DNA of 64,000 bases from Platanthera guangdongensis (Eukaryota > Streptophyta > Magnoliopsida > Asparagales > Orchidaceae): assembly GCA_039583875.1 (NCBI GenBank), contig CM077153.1:110418568-110482567 (forward strand), in the 5' to 3' direction. A program made the translations under genes and the position numbers. The notes beneath the pieces are model-generated. The model worked only from the letters and a program-made list of their open reading frames with translations, ran no database searches and was not told where the DNA came from. Below are positions 47,322 through 57,116 of this stretch, piece by piece; position 1 is the first letter of the stretch; every line of letters begins with the position of its first letter.

Positions 47322-47383
47322 TTCCCGGGTGCTCGAACCGTTAGCTGGTGGTGCTCGGCTCCCTTTCCGTTTTCATGCATCAA
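47322..47383 (+). repeat. 62-bp scrap of a Tat-type LTR end
   Basis: It shares CGAACCGTTAGCTGGTGGTG and TTCCGTTTTC.TGCATCAA with the terminal part of the Tat LTR (compare 59042-59100, same orientation). It differs at several positions, so it comes from a diverged copy. It joins two unrelated elements without any other filler. Confidence 0.8.
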
Positions 47384-48077
47384 TAATGTTTATTCCATAT
47401 GCTTCGACAATTGGATCAATCAAGTATGTCTTGATATGTAATCGACCTAATGTCTCATATGCTTTAAGAATTACTAGCAGGTATCAGTCTGATTCCTGTG
47501 ATGGTCACTGGAAAACCATTAAGAACATCCTAAAGTACTTGCGAAGGACAAAAGACATGTTATTGTTTATGGTGGAGAGGAAGAGCTTGTTGTAAAGGGT
47601 TACATGGATGCTAGCTTCCAGATTGATAGTGATTACTCAAAGAACCAGTCAGGTTTCGTATGTTGCCTAAATGGAGGAGATGTTAGATGGAAGTGTTCCA
47701 ACCAAGAGACAGTTACTGATTCTACAAGTGAGGATGGTATATCGTTGCTGTAATTGCGGCAAAGGAGACTATATGGATTAGGAAATTCATTAGTAAGCTT
47801 AGTGTAGTTCCTAGCATTATTGATCCCGCCAGTTTTCCTTGTGACAATAACGGTGCAATTGCTTTTGCTTCGGAACTTAGATCTCATCAACGCACCAAGT
47901 ACATATTTCAGCGGTTCAATCTTATTCGTGAGATTATTGATCGACGATATTTGAATATTTACAGAGTGCCAACTAAAGAAAATATTGCAAATCCACTAAC
48001 AAAGCCTCTTGCACAAAGAAAGTATGATGGTCATGCTAGATCATTTGGTATTAGATACTTGTATGATCAAATCTAGT
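47384..48077 (+). pseudogene. pol: Copia-1 family reverse transcriptase end and RNase H
   Basis: The open piece 47329-47595 includes I-P-Y-A-S-T-I-G-S-I-K-Y-V and S-R-Y-Q-S-D, matching P-Y-D-S-A-I-R-S-I-M-Y-V of copia-1. RNase H follows with Y-M-D-A-S-F near 47605 and continues, with frame breaks, to R-Y-L-Y-D-Q-I at about 48075. It is a remnant with no complete domain. Confidence 0.8.
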
Positions 48078-49010
48078 TGGAGTCTTGTGGATTGTGTGTC
48101 TGTCGGTTGTTGTAATTTATTTGATGAATATTGTCCTGTATTTTTCAATTTATATTTATTGCATTTCTTTTATTATGTTATTTTGTTATGATCTGATATG
48201 GCTATTAACATAATAAATGTCCTTAGAATGTTCGCTTTTATAGGAGATTCAATTGGGTGATTTGAATGTGAGGATCTATATTAATTAGAAGCTTCATTCT
48301 TAAGATATCCCTAGTCGAGGTATCATCTTAGAAAATATGGACGATGATGATACGTTGAGACCAGAGTGTATGTTGAATGATGATCGATTCTCACAAGTCA
48401 TGATATTATGATATCAAGTCATCACACAGTACTTGTTATGAATAAGTTATACTGGACAGACTGAGACTACTTTGTCGCTTGTTTTGAGATCGTGCCTTGA
48501 GTAGTTATACTGGATTGTTTGTGGTTCTTTGACCTGAAGTTACAAAATTCATTGAGTGTGGAAGAGCATATTTTGATGCCATCTAAAGTCCAGTCTTGAG
48601 AAATTTGGATGATAATGGTGTTTATTGGCTACATTATGAATCATTTGGGTATTTGCATATGGACAGATATGGGATTTATCTACCTTGAAACTGGAGTTGA
48701 ATCCAAGGTGCCCTAATGAAATTAGACTAAGAAATACATGGCTCTGCTGGGTTGAGCCATTATATGATATTGAGTTCTCCAATTTTGGATAGTACATTCT
48801 ATATCAGGTAACAAGGATTGAGTAGTCATGAGGGTGACGTAGTTCATGCCTCTAGCTCCATCCGGATGTAAGGGACAAAGGAACATGACAACAATGTATA
48901 TTTGTCTTTTTATAGGCTTTTTGAGTTACATAACTCTTATTGCTTGAGTTGCAATGATGTGTTGCTAGATGCCGATCTTTGTTTGTAAGACTTTTATTTG
49001 AATTATTAGA
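48078..49010 (+). other. Copia-1 family non-coding tract before the LTR
   Basis: Homologous to 5276-6263. It contains no supported gene. The conserved order between two decayed copies suggests this tract is a standard part of the family. Confidence 0.6.
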
Positions 49011-49022
49011 TCAAGTAGGAGA

Positions 49023-49603
49023 CTGTTGCAGTTCTTCCATTGTGATCTGAGATAGTAAAATCAATAGTCCTGTTACCAATGCAATATGAGCCTATGAGGT
49101 CACACATAAGAGTTATGGAGAAGTTGTAAAGAACTGTGTTGGCCTTGCTCGTATGTAATATGAAAAAGTGCCAAGTCTTTTGACATGGATTTAAATTAGA
49201 ACATCCAAAGGACCGAAATTGTGAATTTGAGGACCTGCAGGAAATCATTGAATGTGTAAGTCAATTCGTTGTGTATTCTCGAGAAATTCGTCAAGTATTC
49301 TCGATAAGTTCGTCAAGTACACTCTATGAATTCGACATGACAGGTTGTGTTCATCGAGACAATCTTGATGGATCCTTCGAGAGTTCTTTCTATTCATTGA
49401 GTATGCTCGATGAATTGCTCCTGTAGAATATATTCTGACGAATCTGATATTCGACGAATCCGTCGAGTGGGCGTGTCATTCGTCATGTATACCCGATGAA
49501 TTATTCATGATAAATTGTTCTCGATGAACTGACGTAGATCTAGTTTTTTTGTAAGTTCCTTTTTGTCTGGTTTGTGGGTGGGGCCATCACGCATCTGCTA
49601 GGG

Positions 49604-49696
<93 letters not shown>

Positions 49697-50185
49697 TGTA
49701 TATCGATACAACCATAAAACACGATGGGTAGAGCTTGTCTTCATCTTCTTCCCGACGGAAATACCGAACCCTAGTAGATTGCGTTCAGCGTTCCTGTACC
49801 GCAAGCCCTTCCGACCCATCGTCGTCATCTGGAAAGTGTTTCTACAATTTCTTCTTCATCATCACTGCCTCTCCTTTAACGGATCTAGCAATCCGTGGAG
49901 ACGTAGACGACTTTCCTTCATCCAACCCGATGCTTGTGTGACAAGTGCTTTGGGGTTCTCCAAGCTCGTGTGGATACTCGTAGATGCATGGACATTCTTT
50001 CTACGATCATAACTCTAGGCGTGAGACATCCAAGATTCCTTTGGAGCACCATGGTTGAGTGTATACTCAATCCCCTTCAGGTACATTACATTAATTATAC
50101 ATGTTTATTTTTTGATTCATGAAATCGCAATATCCTTATACTGTTTATGGTTATCTTGTATTACTTTCCACCTCGCACATTTTGT
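49023..50185 (+). repeat. Copia-1 family LTR, right end lost
   Basis: It starts TGTTGCAGTTC after CAAGTAGGAGAC. The segment 50050-50140 (GAGTGTATACTCAATCCCC, TTTTTGATTCATGA) matches the end part of the copia-1 LTR. The terminal ACCCAACA is not seen; the end is approximate. It contains TCGACGAA-like motifs at 49255-49520. Confidence 0.75.
49607..49694. repeat. (AT)44 microsatellite inside the LTR
   Basis: 88 bases of uninterrupted AT, flanked by GGGTTC and CATGTATATCG. It lies where a TATA-containing segment would be expected from comparison with copia-1 (7046). Length in an assembly is uncertain. Confidence 0.93.
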
Positions 50186-50496
50186 TAACCCCGCAGTCCG
50201 CAACACCTACAAGATGCTAAGGTCCTGTTTCATTATCCGCGTACTTAATTTGGAAAACCCACATGGCTCGGCGACCCGACATAGTTCTAAGGTCCCTGGC
50301 TTATAATAGGCGGACGCGGTTCGACTGTCCGCCAAGCTCGGCAGAGCAGCTGCAATCAGCCATCCCAAGGCTGATCCCCCAGCGGCGGACGCAATGCTCT
50401 GTCCGCCCAATTTGCCATACCTTTGGATTTCTTGATTGATTCCACTTTGGCGGACACAGTGCCCTGTCCGCCCAGACCGCCATCCTCCAGCAGGAT
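50186..50496. other. Short GC-rich spacer with GCGGAC / GTCCGC motifs
   Basis: No gene. Paired motifs such as GGCGGACACAGTG..CTGTCCGCC recur at least six times in both orientations. The style resembles the copia-2 LTR (14832-16260), but I could not align the two. Confidence 0.5.
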
Positions 50497-51174
50497 TGTT
50501 GATGCACGAAAACGGACAGGGAGTCGGTCACCACCAGCTAACGGTTCGAACACCGGGGGAATAGGAAGGAAAGGAGGAGACTGTCGACTAATCGGTTACT
50601 AGCGGTCGCGGCTAAAGGACAGACCGAAAAAGGGGGGCCGCTGGCAGCGGCAACAGCAGAGTTCGCCCGCCGCGGCTTGAATGCCACTCTTGCGGCGGGC
50701 TTTCCTTTACTTAAAATGAGAGTTACAACGAGTAAAAAGGAGAAGCCGGCCGGGCTACAAGCCGCAATACACTAGACTTGAGACCGCAGCTCGTAACAGG
50801 CGAGCTCCTGGATCCCAGTCATGGTGTCTTGGGGAGTGCACCCTCCCCCTATTTATAGGCTCGGGGGCCTGCCCAAACGGGCAGGGCTAAAATTACCGGC
50901 TGCCCGGGGTACAGGAGAACCGGGCAGAGGTGAGGGGAAGCAAAAGAGAAAGAAACAAGAAAGGAGGGAAGCCGCGCGGCCTGGCGGATTCCTCCTGGCG
51001 AGCTGACGGCTGGGTCCTTGGGCCTTGTCGCCGCTGAGCAGGGTCGGCACTGGCAGCGGCCTGACATGGAGACCGCCCGGCTTGGAGGCTTGGCGGCTTG
51101 AATAGGCAGACCGCCCGGTCTGGAAAACTGCGCGGGCAGGTCGCGGATTCCGGGCTTATCATAATCCCCGCACA
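50497..51174 (-). repeat. Tat-like LTR, copy A
   Basis: On the minus strand it runs from TGTGCGGGGATTATG to CGTGCATCAACA, 678 bases with TG...CA ends. The same sequence recurs at 59133-59810 and in part at 58501-58780 and, inverted, 58781-59102. The inner boundary at 51174 is inferred from the TG and cannot be confirmed, since all full copies continue identically into internal sequence. Confidence 0.72.
50849..50858 (-). promoter_or_regulatory. TATA box of the Tat-like LTR
   Basis: The minus strand reads CTATAAATAG followed by GGGGGAGGG, in the middle of the LTR and pointing toward its CA end. It would drive the retrotransposon RNA in the gag direction. Confidence 0.6.
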
Positions 51175-51242
51175 TTTTTAAGTTTGCAGAAAACTTCGAA
51201 AATGTTGAACTAAGCCGGAGACCGCGACTGCTTCATCGTCGT

Positions 51243-51251
51243 CTATAAAAT
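51243..51251 (+). promoter_or_regulatory. TATA box of antisense gene 1, copy A
   Basis: CTATAAAAT lies 99 bases before the ATG at 51350 and just outside the LTR, on the plus strand. It is preserved in copy B at 59879-59887. Confidence 0.6.
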
Positions 51252-51349
51252 CCCCTGACTCTTGACATTCTTCAGGATTCCTGCCAAGCACGGGTCGCTA
51301 CTCGCCACTTGCGGTTAGGATTTTGCAAGCCGACGCGATTTCTTTAGCG

Positions 51350-53379
51350 ATGGATGTGATGTCGTCGATGCTAGCCCGCAACAAGAAACCGACAGAAACG
51401 AAGCAGAGCCGGAGCGAGAATTCGAATGATTCTGCCCGGCAGACCGCCAAGAAGAACGAGAAGCCGGAGACAACAGCGGCTTCTGGACCTGAAAAGAGGC
51501 CGACAGAGATGGTCGGCGGACCATCGCAGGCCGCAGCCGACCCCAAAGCGGTTTCGAAAGCTGCTCCACTGCAAACCGGAGATGCCAAATCCTTTGACGT
51601 GACTTTCTCCCCATCAGGAGAACCACTACTAAAGATCGCTGGGACGGAGGAGAAGAGTGTTGATTCTGGGAAACCGACCGAACTGCCGAGCAAGGTCGAC
51701 TTAATCGTCGTGGACGACAACGAGCCGGAGAAGGCGCAGGAACCCGGGCGGACTGTTGCTGAACAGCGCGAGCGGACTGAAAAGGTGTCCGGCTCCCTGA
51801 AACGGCGGAAGGAAAGGAGCGAAAACCTTGAAGAAAGGATGAAGAAGAAAATGAGGAAGCTGCACGCCAGAAACCGGAATATCTCTGAGAAGACCGGCGC
51901 GGACAGTCTTCAGCACAGGCCGCACGAGAAGGAGGTGCCCGAGAACCCGCTCACACCGGAGTGCAAGCCGAGCGAACTGGAGGGTACACCTGCGCCTAGC
52001 GACTCGCTCAGCGAGCTCCTGAAGGGCATGGAGACCCTCCAGCGGCAGGACGCGCTGTTGTCGACACCAGCGGCCTCTGAGGAGGTTGACCGCCCGGACG
52101 TCCAGGTTATTGGGGAGAAGCCTGGCGAACCGGCTTCCGCGGCTTCTGAAGGAGCCGAGAAACTGAAGCTCCGCGAGAAGATGGAGGAGATGAAGAAACT
52201 GATCGCCGAGAAGCCGGTGGAGACCGCACATCCATTACTGCAAGGTAAACACCGGGACGTTAGGCGAATTGTTAAATTCTACAAGTCGCGGTCAAGGAAG
52301 AAGGGGGCGAATATAATATAAATCCGCCGGCCAGCTTTTTCCTGACCACGGCTCAACTGAAAAGCCGAAAGGAAACCGAGCGGCTATGGAAAGATAAGCT
52401 GAAGAGGATAGATCCTGAGCGGCTCAGGCGGCCAGTGATTAAAATTCATACCGCGGCCTCTGGAGGAGATAAACATCAAACCGGCGGTCTTATCCTACCG
52501 ATTTCCTTACAAGAAGGTCGCAACAATCCGGCTGAACCTGACTGCGGTTTGTCTTCTGCAGGTGCACCGGAGACCGCGATGAAACCGGGCGACTTGACCG
52601 CGTTTATATCTACGCTGCCTCCGCCAAGTGTTCGTCAGAAGGAGATGGCCGACTTCCAGAAGGAGGTCGGCTCGCTGCAGGCGGCTTTGACTGCGGCCAC
52701 CGAAACTCTGCGGATTAAGGACGAAGAGAAGCGGGTTGCCCAGGAGGCTGCGGAAGCAAGGATCCAAGAGTTGCAAACCACCCTGGAACAAGAGACCGCC
52801 AGGTGGCAAACTGCGCTTGAACAGGAAACCGCGAGGTTGAAGACGGCAATGGAACAAGAGACTGTCAGGCTCCAGGCCGCCATGAAGGAAGAGACCGCGA
52901 GGCTCCAGACCGCAATGGAAACCGCTGAGGCGAAGATTGCCGAGATGCAGGTCACCTTGGAGCAGGAAAGGGCGGAGAAGTACTTGCTGATGGCCGCGCG
53001 GCTGGAAGGAGACAAAGAGCAGATCCCGGATGCTGAAGGCGGCGAAAAACAAGACCGGCCGGCGGAGACCGGCGGGGAACAGCGGCCTGCACCGCCAACT
53101 CTTGCAGAGTTGCCGGAAACTAGCCGCCCGGCCTCTGGCGAGACTTTGCATCCGCCGGGGGCCGCGGCGCCTAACCAGGTCGCTGCTCCAAGCGGTCTGG
53201 GGGCCCAGGCGGTCCACATGATACCGTTTGCGAGAGTTGAGCGCGACGCTGCGCGAATTCATCGGTCTCTGCATGCGCTTCATAATCTGGTTAGCCAGGT
53301 GTATGTTGCGATTGTACAGACCGGTGAACAAGTCGCGCACATGGGACGAGACAGGCCGGAAGAGGACAAACGACCCTGA
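51350..53379 (+). CDS. Antisense gene 1, copy A: charged coiled-coil protein
   Basis: Predicted exons are 51350-52244 and 52562-53379, joined across a 317-bp GT-AG intron (donor AAG/GTAAAC, acceptor TTGTCTTCTGCAG). Splicing keeps phase and gives 570 residues. The ATG at 51350 starts MDVMSSMLARNKKP. The protein is rich in Glu, Lys and Pro. A strong coiled coil lies in the second half, built on 11-residue repeats around Q-E-T-A-R-L-K-T-A-M-E. No enzyme domain is recognised. Without splicing the frame stops at 52319, but the single-base difference from copy B lies inside the predicted intron. The gene is antisense to the retrotransposon; its role is unknown. Confidence 0.62.
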
Positions 53380-53786
53380 GCGACTTGAGAGAACTAAGCC
53401 GCGCGGACATTCGCATATATTGTGTTGTAATATATATTTTTTCTCTGGATGTTGAACAATTTGATTGCTGTAAACTGTTGTATTCTATTATGCTGCGAAC
53501 TGAATGCGGCTTATGCGGCTTGAATAATCCACATGTTTGCTGCTTTGTTCTGAGAAATTTGAAGTTTAGTATAGTAGCCGCGGTCTGGCGAACAGAGCGC
53601 CGGGTTGAATAATTGATATCCACATGATTCGACATAGAATTTTCTAAGTGCAGGTAAGTAGCCGCTCGGACTGACGGACTAAACGGCGGCTTGATCACTA
53701 AGCTGATCTGCACTTCCAGGGGCTTAGGCCGCGCGGCGTGACGACTAGCCGCGATTTGACATGGGCACTGTAGCATCACGGGTTTT
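53380..53786 (+). other. Spacer between antisense genes 1 and 2, copy A
   Basis: About 400 bases without a supported gene. The first part is AT-rich and could hold the 3' end of gene 1. The second half leads into the TATA box of gene 2. A CCGCGCGG octamer occurs at 53399 and again at 53729. Confidence 0.5.
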
Positions 53787-53796
53787 CTATAAATAG
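53787..53796 (+). promoter_or_regulatory. TATA box of antisense gene 2, copy A
   Basis: CTATAAATAG lies 36 bases before the ATG at 53833, leaving room for a very short 5' leader. It is preserved in copy B at 62423-62432. Confidence 0.65.
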
Positions 53797-53832
53797 CGCA
53801 GACCCCGTTGGATTCTTCACAAATCAAGAAGG

Positions 53833-55631
53833 ATGCGGGCTAAGTCCAAATCGTCGCGGTCTGACAAGGCCACAGCCGTCAGGACAGACGCGGCCTCCGC
53901 CTTCTACTCAGCTGACCACAAGGAATGCCGGCTTACAAAAGCCGAGCTGGATTCCTTTGTCGAGAAACACATGCAAGGAAGCCCGCTGATCGCGCGGCTT
54001 CCTAGGCAGGATGAGCGGATCAACTCTTCCAATGCTAACCAGATCGCGGTCCCCATTGACCATTTCGACTGCGGGTTCAGCTTCCCGGTCTTGCTAGAGG
54101 CCGTAGCGGTCTTTGACCACTATGGAGTTGTGCCCGGACAACTCCCCCCCAACTCGATAGCCGCGATATACGGCTTCATTTCTTATCTGCGGTCAGAAAG
54201 AGTCCGATTCTCCATGAGGCTCTTCCGAGAGTGCTTCTCGGTGCGGTCTATCCCGGATTCCGGGACAAAGATCTTCCGGGGGCACCTCTACTTTGGCTGC
54301 CGAGGGCTGAAGGTAGTCAACCTGGCCAACAAGATCGCGAACTGGCCGGAGCGGTTTCTGATCTTCGAGGGCAACTTGGGGTTGCTGCCGACCGACCCCC
54401 AAATCCGCGAAGAAGCCGCCTTTGGCAGCAGCGGCTTGGACGGCAAGGAGAAGGAGATCTTCGACTTCTTCAGGGGCGAGCGGCTTGACGTGAACTACTA
54501 CATCCCGCTGCTGCCGTCCCTTGTTGGAATTGAGGCGGAAGAGAGTAAGCTCCAAACCGGCCGAACTGCATTGCTAGCCGCACGGCCTGATATCTAACAT
54601 TGCTTCTGTCTTCGCAGCTGCTGTGGCGGTCCCGCTGAACAAGCCGCAGACGCCGGGCGGCTTGACCCTCACACAAAGAGAAAAGAGGGCGAAGCGGGTC
54701 AAGCCGGCGCGGGCTGCGGAGGAGGAGGAGTCGGACACCTCTGGGGAGTTCATGCTGCAAGGAACCGGCAGCAGCCTGAAGGACGTCCATGGCGAACCGG
54801 CCTTGCGGTGGAGTCCGGATGGCAAGTCGGTGACGATCTCCACCGCCCTCCCCTACTGGGGAGCTGAAGAAGTAAGCCGCCATGCTAATGCGGTTGGCGG
54901 CGCGTTGTACGGCAAGCGCAACTTGAGGGCTATGCGACGAGTTCCTCCAGACGACTTGCCGCGGCTAGCCGCGCAAGTCGGCGCGAGGAGCTTCGTGGCA
55001 AGTCACTTCATGGGGCTTGCCTACAAGGAGCTGATGAAAGAGAACAGCGGCCTGAAAACACGGTTAGGCGAACAGCAAGAAGAGAACAAGCGACTTAAAG
55101 AGAAGGAGGCGGTAAGTAATTACCAATACCCGCGCGGTTAGAATTATGTAACCGCGCGACCTTACCTTCACCTTTGCTTTGCAGGAAATGTACAACCCCG
55201 CCAACCCGATCTTCCAAGACCAGGTCTTCCCCCAACTCGTCCAAGGGATCGACGGAGCGCTTAACCGCCTCCGGGACATTGGCGGCTTGGCCACCGGCTT
55301 CACCGACTTCACTTGCGCCGACATCTACCCTTCCCTGAAGGAGCAGGTGGCCGACGTCTACAAGTCGATCAAGGGCAAGGCCAAAGTCGCGGAAGAAGTC
55401 GGCGAGGTGGCGGGAGAAGCCGTGGAAGAGGTCGGCCAGGGAAGCCGGAGCCCGCACACGTCTCCAGAGTCCGGCGGCCAAGAGTCGGAGACCGCGCGGC
55501 CTGACTCGACATCTTCTGATGGTTCAGCGAGCTCCGCGACTAGCAGTGGGTATTCCTTATCATCTGTCGATGTTGACGATGACAGTGATTTGGATGCTCC
55601 TGCGACTAAGAAGCTCAAACCGGACGATTAG
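53833..55631 (+). CDS. Antisense gene 2, copy A: Transposase_28-like ('putative gypsy type transposon') protein
   Basis: Exons are 53833-54544, 54618-55111 and 55185-55631, with two introns of exactly 73 bases, both GT-AG (GTAAGC..TTCGCAG and GTAAGT..TTTGCAG). The joined frame is 550 residues with no stop. The N-terminal third (R-L-T-K-A-E-L-D-S-F, G-F-S-F-P-V-L-L-E, P-P-N-S-I-A-A-I-Y-G-F) resembles the plant family named putative gypsy type transposon / Transposase_28. Exon 2 ends in a short coiled coil (E-E-N-K-R-L-K-E-K). The C-terminus is Ser/Asp-rich and ends K-K-L-K-P-D-D. Despite the family name no transposase activity is established. It is antisense to the element's gag. Confidence 0.72.
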
Positions 55632-56560
55632 AAAATTTTATAACTTGGTTTTGTATTTTGAACTTTTTTGAAATCGGCGGATTGTTTTTGTAACCGCGCG
55701 ATTAAAAATTTTGTAACACTTATTGACATAGTAATGAAGGCATTTTTACCTTACTCTTTGTTGCATCTTACTTTTCTTACTTGAATAAGTCCGCGCGGTC
55801 TCAGTTTAGCTTCCGATTTAAATATATAAGTATGTAAACGGCTGAGTTTGCGCTGCGACTTCATCAAAGCTATCCGCAAGAGAGAGACATTTCCTGCGGT
55901 TTATACCGGAGTGCATATCAACAATAAGCCGAGCGGCTAATAATGTAAACCGCAATTTTTCCTTGATGAATTATTCAACATTATCTGCTGGAAGAGCTTG
56001 ATTGCCGCGGCTTGCTCATATATAAGCCGTGACCGCTAAGCCGCGCGGTCTCTTGTCGCAGTCGGCAAACATCCATAACATTGAAATAATAGATTGCGGC
56101 TAGGGCAAACTCTGAAGCGAATTACCCGTTTGATTAAAGGAACAAGAATTGAGAAACAAGCTTCGGCAGATCAATATCCAGGAATTAAGTGCCAGAAGAC
56201 AGGTCGGGCGACCTCTTTTTCATATGAATAACAAACCGGCAATTGATATACATAAGCCGAATAAGATACTGAATAGCGGATAGGTGAATAAAGTCCGCCG
56301 ATTTCCCAAATATATTAATAGTAATCCGGCAGGCAGGAACAGGAAAGTTAAAAAATTTAAGCCGGAATACCAAACCGGGCGGCTTGTGTAAATAATTTAC
56401 AACCTGCACAAGCCGCTAAATATAACCGCAAGGCAGCGGATAGGCACGTGTTGTCCTGCAAAAATAGGTGAAGACAGACACTTATGTGTCGATGTGGGCA
56501 GGTGCGTGTAGCATTGCTTTCCTCACAAAGAACACATAAGCGAGATCGAAATTCTTAAAA
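55632..56560. other. Non-coding tract of the Tat-like element (pol position)
   Basis: No gene on either strand. In a complete Tat element pol would lie between gag and this point; nothing resembling reverse transcriptase or integrase is seen. CCGCGCGG octamers occur at 55791 and 56041. AT-rich sequence just after 55631 could serve as the 3' end of gene 2. Confidence 0.6.
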
Positions 56561-56566
56561 TCCATG

Positions 56567-56850
56567 ACCAATGTCAAGCAGGACAAGTACGCAACGTCTC
56601 CGACTGAGGTCAAGCAGGACAAGTACGCAATGTCTGCGACCGAGGTCAAGCGGGACAAGTACGTAAAGCCTGTCTGTGACTGAAGTCATGCGTGACGGGT
56701 ACGCAAAGCCTGTCTGTGACTGAAGGTCAAGCGGAAAACCCACTACACATCTGCTACTGAAGTCAAGCAGGACAAGTACGTAAAGCCTATCTGTGACCGA
56801 AGTCAAGCGGGACAAGTACGTAATGCCTATCTGTGACTGAAGTAAGCAGG
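56567..56850. repeat. 36-40 bp degenerate tandem repeat
   Basis: About seven units of the form GTCAAGCGGGACAAGTACGT followed by a variable CTGTCTGTGACTGA-type segment. A minus-strand open frame over it (56555-56992) has repetitive Leu/Val/Asp content and no domain, so I do not call it a gene. Confidence 0.8.
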
Positions 56851-57116
56851 ATGTGGAGGGCTTAAGAATTCGAAAGGGGCTCTTGCCCCTAAAGGCATAA
56901 AGAGTAAAGCTAAAAATAAGCTTTAAATGAAAAAGTAACATTTGCACGATGTTAAGGAAGTGATAAAGGATATATATCTGCAATTTTATCATGCCTTATA
57001 GAAAGAGAGAGAGATGTTATGCATTATTCTGAACATAAGCACTTTTCATTATAGAAAGAGAAGGGATCACTGCTTGATCCATTGAGCAAGAAACGGAAGA
57101 TTGTCTTAGAGAGTCA

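Larger units (their letters stand above)
47384..50185 (+). mobile_element. Copia-1 family member, 3' half only
   Basis: Sequence is collinear with 4620-7500 of copia-1: end of reverse transcriptase, RNase H, long non-coding tract, purine tract and LTR. It starts abruptly after the LTR scrap and its LTR fades out at about 50185. The 5' half is absent. Confidence 0.85.

Noticed and set aside
52507..53340. A 277-codon minus-strand frame opposite gene 1 (also 61144-61977)
   Set aside because: It is the reverse-strand shadow of the coiled-coil repeats of gene 1, Leu/Arg-rich and without a domain. The plus-strand gene has promoter, splice sites and family context.
54193..54883. Minus-strand frames of 120 and 137 codons opposite gene 2 (and 62992-63636)
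   Set aside because: Shadows of GC-rich coding sequence; they run across predicted introns and show no family features.
50497..55631. Genes 1 and 2 as ordinary host genes
   Set aside because: They lie between an LTR and a Tat-type gag, are duplicated together with the LTR, and gene 2 resembles a transposon-associated family. Host origin long ago remains possible.
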